64,000 nucleotides of DNA from Nitrospira sp. (GTDB lineage: Bacteria; Nitrospirota; Nitrospiria; Nitrospirales; Nitrospiraceae): the NCBI GenBank assembly GCA_030123565.1, contig CP126122.1:3176800-3240799 (forward strand), written 5' to 3'. Within the stretch, counting starts at the first letter, position 1. Every line of letters starts with the position of its first letter. Shown here in pieces: positions 41,616 to 50,505 of this stretch. The translations under genes and the position numbers were made by a program. The notes below the pieces were generated by a model, which ran no database searches, was not told where the DNA came from, and worked only from the letters and a program-made list of their open reading frames with translations.

Positions 41616-43007
41616 ATGCCTAAGTCACACACAGCCCCCAGTTCATTGCGCACCTGGTTCTCCCTACTCGTCTTTTCAATCCTGATTTCCGTCCTGCCCT
41701 TCAACCGGATCTCCCCGGCCCATGCCGTCGAGCCCAAGGAATTCACCCTGTCCAACGACATGAAGGTGATCCTGGTCGAAGTCCCGAAGGCTCCCGTGGC
41801 CACCGTGCAGGTCTGGTATAAGGTGGGCTCACGAAACGAAGTCATGGGGCGGGCCGGATTGTCGCACATGCTGGAACATATGATGTTCAAAGGCACGGCG
41901 AAGTACCCCAAGGGCACGTTTTCCCGCCTGGTTCGAAAAAACGGAGGAATGGACAACGCCTTCACCAGCCAGGACTTTACCGCCTACTTCGAAAACCTCG
42001 CCGCCGATCGCGTCACCCTGGCCCTGGAACTGGAAGCCGACCGGATGCAGGGACTGATTCTCGATCCCAACGAATTCAAGACCGAGCGTGAGGTCGTCAA
42101 GGAAGAGCGGCGGCTCCGCAATGAAGACGATCCGCAAGGCGCATTGGTCGAAGCCCTGTTCGCGCAGGCCTTCATGAGCCACCCCTACCACTGGCCGGTG
42201 ATCGGGTGGTTCTCCGATCTCGATGCAATGAACCTCGACGATCTCCAGCGCCACTACGACACCTACTATTCTCCGAACAATGCGACCTTGCTCGTGGTCG
42301 GCGACATCAAGGCGGAGGCCCTGTTTCCGACCATCACCAAACTCTTTGAACCGATCCCCAAGGGGCCGTCGCCCAAGCCGCTCGCCGCGGCGGAGGGCCA
42401 GCAACGCGGCGAACGCCGGTTCCTCCTGAAGCGCGAAGCACAAGTGCCCTTCGTGATGATGGGTTACCGTGTCCCCAACTATTCCAGCGACGATTCCTAT
42501 GCTCTGAACGTGCTCGAATCCATTTTGTCCCATGGAAAGAGCGCCCGGCTCTACCAGAGTCTCGTGTACGAACAAAAAACCGCCCTGGCGGTCGGGGCCG
42601 ACTACGGGCTCATGCAGGCCGATCCGGGGCTGTTTTACTTCTATGCGGTGGTCAAACCGGGGGAGAAGGTCGGAGCCGTCGAAGAAGCGGTTCTGAAAGA
42701 AATTCACCGGCTCCAGACAGAGCCTCCGACCGAATTGGAGCTCCAGCGCGCGAAAAATCAGATCGAAGCGGCCCATATTTTCGAACAGGACTCGAATTTC
42801 CGCCAGGCCATGCTGCTGGGAGAGGCCGAGACGATAGGGGCCGGCTGGCGAAAGGTCAGTCAGTTCGTGGAACGCACGCGCGCCGTCACGGCCCAGGATG
42901 TCCAGCGTGTCGCATCGCAATACCTGACAGCCGATGTACGCACGACGGGGACCTTGATACCCCAACCTACTCAAGCACAAGCAGCTTCACCGTCCCAAGC
43001 CCACTAG
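41616..43007 (+). CDS. M16-family zinc peptidase (active subunit)
   Basis: A 463-residue pitrilysin-family protease. A signal peptide or anchor is at residues 11-37 (FSLLVFSILISVLPFN). The inverted zinc motif HMLEH (His84, Glu87, His88) and the downstream Glu (LALELEADRMQGL) are intact. Tandem M16 pairs in bacteria form a heterodimer with an active and an inactive half, and the next gene is that inactive half. Likely periplasmic. ATG 41616 lies 15 bases past the rlmN stop (41599-41601). Confidence 0.9.
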   Translation: MPKSHTAPSSLRTWFSLLVFSILISVLPFNRISPAHAVEPKEFTLSNDMKVILVEVPKAPVATVQVWYKVGSRNEVMGRAGLSHMLEHMMFKGTAKYPKGTFSRLVRKNGGMDNAFTSQDFTAYFENLAADRVTLALELEADRMQGLILDPNEFKTEREVVKEERRLRNEDDPQGALVEALFAQAFMSHPYHWPVIGWFSDLDAMNLDDLQRHYDTYYSPNNATLLVVGDIKAEALFPTITKLFEPIPKGPSPKPLAAAEGQQRGERRFLLKREAQVPFVMMGYRVPNYSSDDSYALNVLESILSHGKSARLYQSLVYEQKTALAVGADYGLMQADPGLFYFYAVVKPGEKVGAVEEAVLKEIHRLQTEPPTELELQRAKNQIEAAHIFEQDSNFRQAMLLGEAETIGAGWRKVSQFVERTRAVTAQDVQRVASQYLTADVRTTGTLIPQPTQAQAASPSQAH

Positions 43008-43020
43008 TGAGCAGATCTTC

Positions 43021-44403
43021 ATGACGCAAACACAGACCGCTGCTTTGCCGTATCGCCTTCGGAACGACCGGCTCACAGGCCTGTTCCTCATGGGACTGTT
43101 CTGCTTGGCGCTCTGTCTGCCCTTTGCATCCGCAGGCGCCGCCGAGATCCTCCCCAGCAGATCGGTGACCGCGAACGGCATGACGGTCTTGTTCCTCGAA
43201 CAGCATTTTCTCCCCACGGTGGAGATCCATGCGCTCGTCAAGGTGGGGTCGGCGCAGGATCCACCGGACAAGGCCGGCCTGGCCAATCTGACCGCCAGTT
43301 TGCTGGACGAAGGTACCGTCACCCGAACGTCTCGGCAGATCGCCGAGCAGATTGATTTCGTGGGGGGCTCGCTGGGAGCCCATGCAACGGAAGATTTCAC
43401 GACCGCCTCGGCGCGCGTGCTCAAAAAGGACGCAGACTTGGGCTTTGCACTCCTGGCCGACATGCTCCAGCATCCGGCGTTTCACAAGCAGGAATTCGAG
43501 CGGGTCCGCGCGCAGATCCTCGGCGAAATCGTCAGCGACGACGACGATCCCGGCAACGTGGCCATGAAGGCCTTCCATCAATTGATCTTTCACGGCCATC
43601 CCTATAGCTGGCCGACCCACGGCACAGAAGACACGTTGCACCGGATTACGGTGGCAGACATCCAACAGTTTCATGCCAGGGAATATGTGCCCAACCAGAC
43701 GATCCTCGTCATTGTGGGGGACCTGACGCAAGAACAGGCTGCAACGCTCGTCCAGAACCACTTCGGATCTTGGAAGAAAGGGACAACCCCTTCCTCCATG
43801 CTCAAAAAGCCGACCCCGCTCGACCGTAAAATGGTTCAGCTCATCGAGAAGGATTTGACGCAATCCACGATCATCCTGGGGCACACCGGCATCAGCCGCT
43901 CGAATCCCGACTACTATGCCGTCACGGTCATGAACTATATTCTGGGCGCAGGCGGATTCTCATCACGCCTCATGGATTCGATTCGCGACAAGCAGGGACT
44001 CGCCTACGGCATCATGAGCCAATTCGACACCAGATTGATGCCAGGCGCCTTTCTCATCAACCTGCAAACTAGAACCGACGTGACGAATCAGGCCATCACC
44101 GGGGTGCTGACCGAGATCAAGGGGATTCGCGATGCGCCGGTGACGGATCAGGAGCTCAGTGAAGCGAAGTCGTTCATCATCGGCAGTTTCCCCTTGCGGG
44201 TCGATTCCAGCGCGAAACTGGCGAACGTACTCGCCCAAGTGGAGTTCTATAACCTCGGCCTGGACTATTTCACGCAGTATCCAAAGGCCATCGAGAAAGT
44301 CACCAAAGATGATGTTCTGCGCGTCGCCAAGCAGTATCTCGATCCCCAACATTATGCGTTGGTGGTCGTCGGATCGATCGCCAAGGCCAAGGTCAAACAG
44401 TAG
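43021..44403 (+). CDS. M16-family peptidase-like protein, catalytically inactive subunit
   Basis: A 460-residue M16 homologue with an N-terminal signal (LTGLFLMGLFCLALCLPF). Where the active partner has HMLEH this has ANLTASLLDEG, so the zinc motif is lost. The C-terminal domain is retained (MNYILGAGGFSSRLMDSIRD, then LAYGIMSQFD). It starts 13 bp after the active gene and should supply the second half of the peptide chamber. Confidence 0.9.
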   Translation: MTQTQTAALPYRLRNDRLTGLFLMGLFCLALCLPFASAGAAEILPSRSVTANGMTVLFLEQHFLPTVEIHALVKVGSAQDPPDKAGLANLTASLLDEGTVTRTSRQIAEQIDFVGGSLGAHATEDFTTASARVLKKDADLGFALLADMLQHPAFHKQEFERVRAQILGEIVSDDDDPGNVAMKAFHQLIFHGHPYSWPTHGTEDTLHRITVADIQQFHAREYVPNQTILVIVGDLTQEQAATLVQNHFGSWKKGTTPSSMLKKPTPLDRKMVQLIEKDLTQSTIILGHTGISRSNPDYYAVTVMNYILGAGGFSSRLMDSIRDKQGLAYGIMSQFDTRLMPGAFLINLQTRTDVTNQAITGVLTEIKGIRDAPVTDQELSEAKSFIIGSFPLRVDSSAKLANVLAQVEFYNLGLDYFTQYPKAIEKVTKDDVLRVAKQYLDPQHYALVVVGSIAKAKVKQ

Positions 44404-44447
44404 CCGGCAGGCCGAACCGCCGCCGCTCCGCACAACCCTGTAGTCCC

Positions 44448-45269
44448 ATGATTCCCACGACTCCATTGATCGACAGGCTCTCCCGGGCACGACAGATCCT
44501 TCGTGAGATGGGTTCGGTCGTCGTCGCCTTCTCCGGCGGCATCGACAGTTCCCTTGTGCTCAGGTTGGCCCACGATGAATTGAGGCAGAAGGCCATCGCG
44601 GTCACCGCCGTCTCCCCCACGTTTCCGGCCGTCGAACTTGAAGCGACCAAGCAAATCGCCGCGGAGATCGGCGTCTGTCACCGCATCGTCGACACGGATC
44701 AATTGCAGATTCCCGAATTCGTCCGCAATGACGCCTCACGTTGCTACCACTGCAAAACGGATCTCTATTCGCTCCTGGGGACGCTCCGCCATGAGTATGC
44801 GGCTGGTTACATTGTCGACGGCACGAACGTGGACGACCTGGGAGACGACCGCCCGGGCCTGAAGGCGGCTCGCGAGTGGGGCGTCCGTAGCCCGCTGCTC
44901 GAAGCCGAATTCTCGAAGGCCGATATCCGCGAGGCAGCGAGGGAACTAAGACTGTCCAATTGGGATAAACCGGCGGCGGCCTGCCTCTCTTCACGGGTGC
45001 CTCGGGGGATCACCATCACCAAAAGCACCCTCTCTCGCGTCGAACGCGCGGAAGCGGCCTTGGCGCAGGAAGGTTTCCGCCACTGCCGAGTACGCGACCA
45101 TGGTGAGATCGCCAGGATTGAACTGGCGGTGGAGGAACTGCCCAACCTATTGAGCCCAGGCCGGCGCGAACGGCTGGCCGCAGCCCTGAAAGAACTGGGT
45201 TACCGCTTCATCACGTTGGATTTGGAAGGGTACCGCCAGGGAGGCGTCAGTCTCACCCCCCCGGCATAA
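44448..45269 (+). CDS. larE: LarE-family ATP-dependent sulfur transferase
   Basis: A 273-residue PP-loop enzyme. The ATP pyrophosphatase motif SGGIDSS is at 29-35; CYHCKTD and AACLSSRVPRG give the cysteines involved in sulfur donation. LarE makes the nickel-pincer nucleotide cofactor of lactate racemase by giving up sulfur. No larB, larC or larA is in the window, so the cofactor target may be elsewhere or the enzyme serves another substrate. It follows the M16 pair by 44 bp and stops 4 bp before the convergent atpF stop. Confidence 0.88.
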   Translation: MIPTTPLIDRLSRARQILREMGSVVVAFSGGIDSSLVLRLAHDELRQKAIAVTAVSPTFPAVELEATKQIAAEIGVCHRIVDTDQLQIPEFVRNDASRCYHCKTDLYSLLGTLRHEYAAGYIVDGTNVDDLGDDRPGLKAAREWGVRSPLLEAEFSKADIREAARELRLSNWDKPAAACLSSRVPRGITITKSTLSRVERAEAALAQEGFRHCRVRDHGEIARIELAVEELPNLLSPGRRERLAAALKELGYRFITLDLEGYRQGGVSLTPPA

Positions 45270-45273
45270 GGGG

Positions 45274-45786
45274 CTAGTTGCGGCTCTGGTAGGTTTTCGC
45301 GAGGGCTTCGAGGGCTTCGTCCGCCAGACGGCGATGGTCGGCGTCGGTCAAGGCCCGTCCCACGATTTTCTCAGCCACCATCAAGGCCAAATCGGTCGTC
45401 TGCGAACGGATGTCCTGAATGGCCTTGCGGCGCTCCTGTTCGATCTCACGCGTTGCGTCACCCTTGATCCGCTCCGCGTCCACCGTCATCCGCTGTTCGT
45501 TTTCTTCCATCAGCCTCTGAGCCCGCTCCTTCGCCTGCGCCAGCAGGGCTTCCGTCTCTTTGGATGCCGCCGCCAGCTTGGCTTCGTATTCCTTGAGTTT
45601 GCGCTCGGCTTCGGTGCGGTGTCGTTCAGCCTGGTCGAGACTGTCCTTGATCTTTTTCTCACGCTCTTCGAGCATGCTCAACAAGCTCGGAAACGCATAC
45701 TTGTAGAGCAGAAAGAACAGAATCCCGAAGGAGAGAATCTCCCAGAAGATCAACGAGGAAAAGAAATGCGATTCAAATTGAGGCAT
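45274..45786 (-). CDS. atpF: ATP synthase F0 subunit b
   Basis: A 170-residue stator subunit: one N-terminal membrane helix (LIFWEILSFGILFFLLYKYA) and a long charged coiled coil (EEREKKIKDSLDQAERHRTE, then AERKLKEYEAKLAA) reaching F1. It is the last gene of the F0 operon; no delta, alpha, gamma, beta or epsilon gene follows, so F1 must be encoded elsewhere. Confidence 0.93.
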   Translation of the reverse strand: MPQFESHFFSSLIFWEILSFGILFFLLYKYAFPSLLSMLEEREKKIKDSLDQAERHRTEAERKLKEYEAKLAAASKETEALLAQAKERAQRLMEENEQRMTVDAERIKGDATREIEQERRKAIQDIRSQTTDLALMVAEKIVGRALTDADHRRLADEALEALAKTYQSRN

Positions 45787-45883
45787 GCCACACCTTCGGT
45801 AGAGTTGAGAGTCGCGAGTTCAACGTTCCGAGTGACCGACCTCCACGCTCATAAGTGAAAACCTATCACTCGCCTCGGCGTTT

Positions 45884-46114
45884 CTACTTGCGCAAGCCCA
45901 TGATGATGAACGCAATGACCAGCCCGTACAGTGCGATCGCCTCGACCAACGCGAACCCGATCCACATATACTTGCCGACGCGGCCTTCCGCTTCCGGCTG
46001 CCGAGCCACGGCCTCGATCATCTTTCCGAAGATGTACCCGATGCCCACACCGGCTCCGGCGAATCCCGCCGCCGCCAACCCCATGCCCACCAACGCTGCT
46101 GCTGCTGCATCCAT
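45884..46114 (-). CDS. atpE: ATP synthase F0 subunit c
   Basis: A 76-residue hairpin of two membrane helices that makes the rotating c-ring. Loop sequence ARQPEAEGRVGKYM follows the family pattern (RQP). The ion-binding Glu is in GFALVEAIALYGLV; the Na+-specific polar residues are not evident, so proton coupling is likely. It lies 32 bp after atpB. ATG 46114. Confidence 0.95.
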   Translation of the reverse strand: MDAAAAALVGMGLAAAGFAGAGVGIGYIFGKMIEAVARQPEAEGRVGKYMWIGFALVEAIALYGLVIAFIIMGLRK

Positions 46115-46146
46115 TGTTTGTCCTTCCTCCCTTATGTAGACGCGAC

Positions 46147-46896
46147 CTAGTGTGCGTGCTCGCTATGACCGTGCAGGGTGACGGCGTCTCCCAGATACAC
46201 ACAGCTCAGCACGGTGAAAATATAGGCTTGAATAAACGCGATGCCGACTTCGAGTCCGTTCATCGCAATCGTAAAGGCGAACGGCAGCCACCCGATCAAC
46301 AACCCGCCGCTGATCGCCAACCCGAACAACACCCCCAGGATGACGTGACCGGCGGTCATGTTGGCGAACAGCCGCACGGCCAGCGAGATCGGACGCGCCA
46401 GCTGGCTGATCAATTCGATGGGAATCATCAGCGGCAACAGCCACCCCGGCGTACCGGGCGGCACGAGAATGCCGATAAACTTCGCGCCGTGGAGTGAAAA
46501 GCCGAGCACGATGCTCAATCCGTACATCCCTACGGCAAACACCGCCGTCACGATGATCTGGCTGGTGACGGTATAGGAACCGGGGATCAACCCGAGTAGA
46601 TTGGCAAAGAGGATGAAGAGAAACAGGGTGGCGATGAGCGGGAAGTATTTCATGCCCGGCTCGCCCATGGTATCCAGGATGATCCCGCGAATGAACTCGA
46701 CGATCAATTCGGCCAAGTTCTGCAGTTTCCCCGGAACCAATTTGCGAGCCGCGGCTGCAGAGATCATGAGAAAGGCCACCAAGCCCACCACGACCCACAT
46801 GAGGATGACGGCCTTATTGATGGAAATATCGATCCCGGCCGGAACCAGCGGAATCAGCTCGTGCAGTTCAAAGGCATGTAACGGACTTTCTTCCAC
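46147..46896 (-). CDS. atpB: ATP synthase F0 subunit a
   Basis: A 249-residue membrane protein with about six helices, forming the proton half-channels. The essential stator Arg is in RPISLAVRLFANMTAGHV; the C-terminal helix (GLEVGIAFIQAYIFTVLSCV, then YLGDAVTLHGHSEHAH) ends in a His-rich tail. It follows the atpI-like gene by 31 bp. Starts MEESPLHAFELHELIP. Confidence 0.95.
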   Translation of the reverse strand: MEESPLHAFELHELIPLVPAGIDISINKAVILMWVVVGLVAFLMISAAAARKLVPGKLQNLAELIVEFIRGIILDTMGEPGMKYFPLIATLFLFILFANLLGLIPGSYTVTSQIIVTAVFAVGMYGLSIVLGFSLHGAKFIGILVPPGTPGWLLPLMIPIELISQLARPISLAVRLFANMTAGHVILGVLFGLAISGGLLIGWLPFAFTIAMNGLEVGIAFIQAYIFTVLSCVYLGDAVTLHGHSEHAH

Positions 46897-46927
46897 GATG
46901 ATCCTTTTTTCAGTCGATCGTTTCCGG

Positions 46928-47146
46928 TTAACTCTGCCAGCGTTGCGCCGATCGATAGGCGTTCCTGATACCGGCTGCCGCCCCCAACCCCAGCCCCGTC
47001 ACCAATCCCCAGGGATTGGAATCGAGCAGATAGGTGTCGATGACCCAGCCCAGCCCTCCCCCGGCAATCAACGCAGCGAGCAGTTCCGTCCCTATCCGGA
47101 CAGCCTGTCCGAGCCCCGCATATAAGGGGTCTTGAGAGGGGGGCAT
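46928..47146 (-). CDS. AtpI-like F0 assembly protein
   Basis: A 72-residue protein with two membrane helices (GTELLAALIAGGGLGWVIDT and GLVTGLGLGAAAGIRNAY). Position upstream of atpB, size and topology match AtpI/AtpQ-type proteins that help build the c-ring or load Mg2+. The sequence GWVIDT-x8-PWGLVTGLGLGAAAGI is the typical F0F1 subunit-I motif. It opens the operon downstream of the promoter at 47211-47240. Confidence 0.85.
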   Translation of the reverse strand: MPPSQDPLYAGLGQAVRIGTELLAALIAGGGLGWVIDTYLLDSNPWGLVTGLGLGAAAGIRNAYRSAQRWQS

Positions 47147-47210
47147 CGCTTACTCGCGCACGACACTCTTCCGCACAGTCGGGGAGGGTGCACCCAATGG
47201 CGGGCGCGCC

Positions 47211-47240
47211 ATTCAAGCAAATTCGCTGTGGCCTTGTCAA
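47211..47240 (-). promoter_or_regulatory. Candidate promoter of the F0 operon
   Basis: On the minus strand TTGACA (complement of 47235-47240) and TTGAAT (complement of 47211-47216) are 18 bases apart. Transcription would start near 47204, about 58 bases before the first ATG. The -35 is consensus; the -10 matches 4 of 6. Confidence 0.6.
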
Positions 47241-47321
47241 GAAGTCGTCCACCTATGACCCATCCTCTTGATGCGGTATAGTTATGATCTTCGGGTGCGA
47301 CGCCCCGAGAAGCGCAGATTC

Positions 47322-48806
47322 ATGACTCTTTCCTCCCACAAAGCATTTCTGAGCGGACCTCCGCAGCCATTGGTGTCGGTGCGGCTACAACCGAATGCCG
47401 ATGTATTCGAACTGTATCGACGTCTGGCCGGTCCCGACCGAGCCTCCGTCCTACTCGAAAGCGGAAACGGCACCGACGCCACCGCACGGTATTCATTTTT
47501 TGGAACCGATCCCTACCTCACGCTCACCGGTCACGCGCAGGAATACAGGATCGAAACCGCGGGACAAACCCGGATCTATAGCGGCTCGGCATTTCACGCC
47601 CTCCAACGCACACTCGCCGACTCGATGATTGCAAGACCGGCCGGCCTCCCACCGTTTTATGGAGGGGCCGTCGGGTACCTCAGTTACGATCTGGTCCGCT
47701 CATTTGAATCGCTCCCCACCCTCGCCGCCGACAATCTCCACCTACCGGACCTGCACCTGCTCTTTCTGGATCTCGTAGCGGCGGTGGACCATCGGACCGG
47801 CTTGTTGTATCTGATGTATTGCCCGCCCCTGTCACGATTCCAGTCGGAACCCCGAGAAAAACTCTATCGCGAAGGTTGTGACCGGTTGGCCGAACTGGAC
47901 GCACGGCTGACGAGTCCCGTCCCTTCCCGCACCTCGCCCCCCTGGCCTGGACAGGCGACCTTTGTGCCGGGCCAGTCACGCGACGCCTATAAGGCTCGCG
48001 TCCGACGGTGCCAGGAGTACATTGCAGCCGGCGATATCTATCAGGCCAACCTTTCTCACCGCTTCACCCTGGACCTGGGGACTGCCGCTTCGAATCCGGA
48101 AACCGAGGGGTATGCCAAGGAACTCTATGGCCGCCTGCGTAGAATAAATCCTTCTCCCTTTGCGGGCTTCATGCGATCCAACGACCTCAGCCTCGTCAGC
48201 TGTTCCCCCGAACGGCTCGTGCAGCTGACCGGTACACAGGCGAGTACCAGACCCATTGCCGGTACCAGACCACGAGGTGCAGGTCTGGAACAGGACCGAC
48301 GGCTGCGCGCTGAACTGGTTGCGAGCCCGAAAGAACGGGCCGAACATGTCATGTTGGTGGATCTCGAACGCAACGACCTCGGGAAGGTCTGCCGCTATGG
48401 CTCGGTGCAGGTCGATGAGTTCATGACCGTCGAACAATATTCGCACGTCAGCCATCTCGTCTCCGACGTGACCGGCACCCTGCAACCAGGCACCTCGCCG
48501 CTCGACCTCGTGAAGGCCGTGTTTCCCGGCGGCACCATCACGGGCGTCCCAAAGCTGCGCTGTATGGAGATCATTGAAGAGCTGGAACCGGTGCGACGGG
48601 GGCTTTACACCGGATCGCTGGGGTACTTCAGCTGGAGCGGCGACCTGGACCTGAACATCCTCATCCGCACCCTGGTCCTGACCAAGAACGGCTGGTACCT
48701 GCAGGTCGGTGCCGGCATTGTGGCGGACTCGGACCCCGACCGTGAATACGACGAAACGCTCGCCAAGGCCGGCGCGTTTTTCAGCATATTGGAGGCAGGC
48801 AACTGA
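47322..48806 (+). CDS. pabB: Aminodeoxychorismate synthase component I
   Basis: A 494-residue chorismate-utilising enzyme. The C-terminal catalytic domain shows YQANLSHRF, PIAGTRPRG, HVMLVDLERNDLG and PGGTITGVPKLRCMEI. Anthranilate synthase TrpE is closely related, but the pabC-like gene overlapping its stop (TGATG) points to PabB and folate synthesis. No glutamine amidotransferase gene (pabA) adjoins; it may be shared with tryptophan synthesis. ATG 47322 is chosen; an upstream in-frame start at 47268 is less likely. Confidence 0.88.
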   Translation: MTLSSHKAFLSGPPQPLVSVRLQPNADVFELYRRLAGPDRASVLLESGNGTDATARYSFFGTDPYLTLTGHAQEYRIETAGQTRIYSGSAFHALQRTLADSMIARPAGLPPFYGGAVGYLSYDLVRSFESLPTLAADNLHLPDLHLLFLDLVAAVDHRTGLLYLMYCPPLSRFQSEPREKLYREGCDRLAELDARLTSPVPSRTSPPWPGQATFVPGQSRDAYKARVRRCQEYIAAGDIYQANLSHRFTLDLGTAASNPETEGYAKELYGRLRRINPSPFAGFMRSNDLSLVSCSPERLVQLTGTQASTRPIAGTRPRGAGLEQDRRLRAELVASPKERAEHVMLVDLERNDLGKVCRYGSVQVDEFMTVEQYSHVSHLVSDVTGTLQPGTSPLDLVKAVFPGGTITGVPKLRCMEIIEELEPVRRGLYTGSLGYFSWSGDLDLNILIRTLVLTKNGWYLQVGAGIVADSDPDREYDETLAKAGAFFSILEAGN

Positions 48807-49687
48807 TGTGGGTGTTTCTGAACGATCGTTTCGTACGCAAAGCAGAGGCCGTCGTGTCGGTGTTCGATCACGGCTTCCTCTATGGCGACGGAGTCTACGA
48901 GACCATCCGCTCCTACGGCGACCGCATCTTCATGCGCGATCAGCACCTGGCCAGGCTTCGACGTTCTGCCGAGGCCATCGGGCTGGAGGTCCCCATTCCG
49001 GACTCAGACTGGCCGGACCTGCTCCATGAGGCCATGCGCCGCAATGAAGTCGGCAACGATCGGGTGGATGCCTATCTTCGCATCACCCTGTCGCGCGGCG
49101 AAGGGGAGATCGGGCTGGACCCGAGCCTCTGCCCTCGCCCTACCCTGGTCATCATGACCAAGGCGCTGCAGCCTCCAGCGGCAGCCCTGTTGCGTGAAGG
49201 AGTGGCTCTGACCCTGGCAAAGACCAGACGGAATCTTCCCGAGGCGCTGTCCCCACAAATCAAAGCCACCAATTTTCTCAACAACATTCTTGCCAAACGC
49301 GAGTCCATCGCAGCCGGCACCTTCGACAGCCTCCTCCTGAACTGGAAGGACGAACTGACTGAATGTACGATCAGTAATCTCTTTTTCGTCTCAGGCGCGA
49401 CCGTCCGCACACCGGCGCTGGACTGCGGCATTTTGGACGGCATCACACGAGGGATCGTCATCACCCTGGCCCAAGAGGAAGGGCTACCGGTCGAAGAAGG
49501 ACACTATCAGACCGCCGCCCTTCGTCAGGCGGAGGAATGCTTCTTGACCAATACCAGCATGGAGATCATGCCGGTCACCAGCGTTGCTTCCTTCCCCCTC
49601 GGCAATGGCCGGCCAGGCCCACTGACCCGCCGTCTCCAGGCCCTCTTCGTCGCAAACCGAACCAGATTTCTCGAACCGGTTTCCTAA
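48806..49687 (+). CDS. pabC: Class IV aminotransferase, likely aminodeoxychorismate lyase
   Basis: A 293-residue PLP enzyme of the fold-IV group: FDHGFLYGDGVYETIR near the N-terminus, the PLP Lys in QIKATNFLNNILAK, and CTISNLFFV then TSMEIMPV. Class IV includes branched-chain and D-amino-acid transaminases, but the start overlapping the pabB stop (TGATG) favours 4-amino-4-deoxychorismate lyase. The following gene is 152 bp away. No signal peptide. Confidence 0.82.
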   Translation: MWVFLNDRFVRKAEAVVSVFDHGFLYGDGVYETIRSYGDRIFMRDQHLARLRRSAEAIGLEVPIPDSDWPDLLHEAMRRNEVGNDRVDAYLRITLSRGEGEIGLDPSLCPRPTLVIMTKALQPPAAALLREGVALTLAKTRRNLPEALSPQIKATNFLNNILAKRESIAAGTFDSLLLNWKDELTECTISNLFFVSGATVRTPALDCGILDGITRGIVITLAQEEGLPVEEGHYQTAALRQAEECFLTNTSMEIMPVTSVASFPLGNGRPGPLTRRLQALFVANRTRFLEPVS

Positions 49688-49839
49688 CTACAATTGGACT
49701 CATCCCAAGATATTCCAACCGGTTACGCCTTCCAGTCCGGTTGCCTACAGGGGCGGAGGTTTTTGACAGGTCGGGAGTCAGCTGCTACGGTTGAACCATC
49801 GGATACGGAAGCCAAGCACTCACCGGCTCCCCAACTCAG

Positions 49840-50505
49840 ATGGCCCAACTCAGCAGAACAACAGCGATGTTTTGGGTCGCGGCGGCCCTTCTGGTGACCG
49901 CACTGCCAGCCCGAGCGGACGTCTATCAGTACATTGACGCCAACGGCACCATCTCCCTCACCAATGTGCCGAACGACCCACGGTACCAACGGATCATCTC
50001 GGAACTGCCCCGCTCGCGCAGCGTCATCTCCGACGGCGAATTGGAGCCGGTCATCGCGCGCCATTCCCGCGCCCATCGTCTTCACCCGGCCCTGATTCGT
50101 GCCGTCATCAAGACCGAATCCGACTTCGATCCACTGGCGGTCTCGCGCGCCGGAGCGATCGGGCTGATGCAGCTCATGCCTCAGACGGCCATGCGCCTGG
50201 AAGTGCGGGACTCATACAATCCGGATGAAAATATCGGGGGTGGGACGAAATACTTGCGACAGCTGCTCGACCGCTTCAATGGAAACCTTCCCCTGGCCTT
50301 GGCCGCCTACAATGCCGGGGAGCAGGCCGTGGAGCGTTATCGAGGGCTCCCTCCGATCGCGGAAACTAGGCAGTATGTCAAAAAGGTTCTGCGGTACTAT
50401 CGTGCCTTCCTCATGAACGACCGGCTTTCTTCTTCCCGCTCCTACCGCCCGCAAGCCCCTGCTGCACCATCACGAGGTCTTGCTCCTTCGATGGCATCCC
50501 GCTAG
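49840..50505 (+). CDS. Small lytic transglycosylase with DUF4124-like N-terminus
   Basis: A 221-residue exported protein: signal peptide (MFWVAAALLVTALPARAD), a short DUF4124-type segment (VYQYIDANGTISLTNVP), and an SLT domain with catalytic Glu in VIKTESDFDPLAVSRAGAIG, then LMQLMPQTA and AAYNAGEQAVERY. The C-terminal 30 residues are Ser/Pro/Arg-rich and lie inside the nadB 3' end, overlapping it by 95 bp. It acts in the periplasm on peptidoglycan. Confidence 0.9.
   Translation: MAQLSRTTAMFWVAAALLVTALPARADVYQYIDANGTISLTNVPNDPRYQRIISELPRSRSVISDGELEPVIARHSRAHRLHPALIRAVIKTESDFDPLAVSRAGAIGLMQLMPQTAMRLEVRDSYNPDENIGGGTKYLRQLLDRFNGNLPLALAAYNAGEQAVERYRGLPPIAETRQYVKKVLRYYRAFLMNDRLSSSRSYRPQAPAAPSRGLAPSMASR

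Noticed and set aside
41829-42980. A 383-codon minus-strand open frame
   Set aside because: Antisense to the M16 peptidase with intact HMLEH; no ribosome-binding site and no domain.
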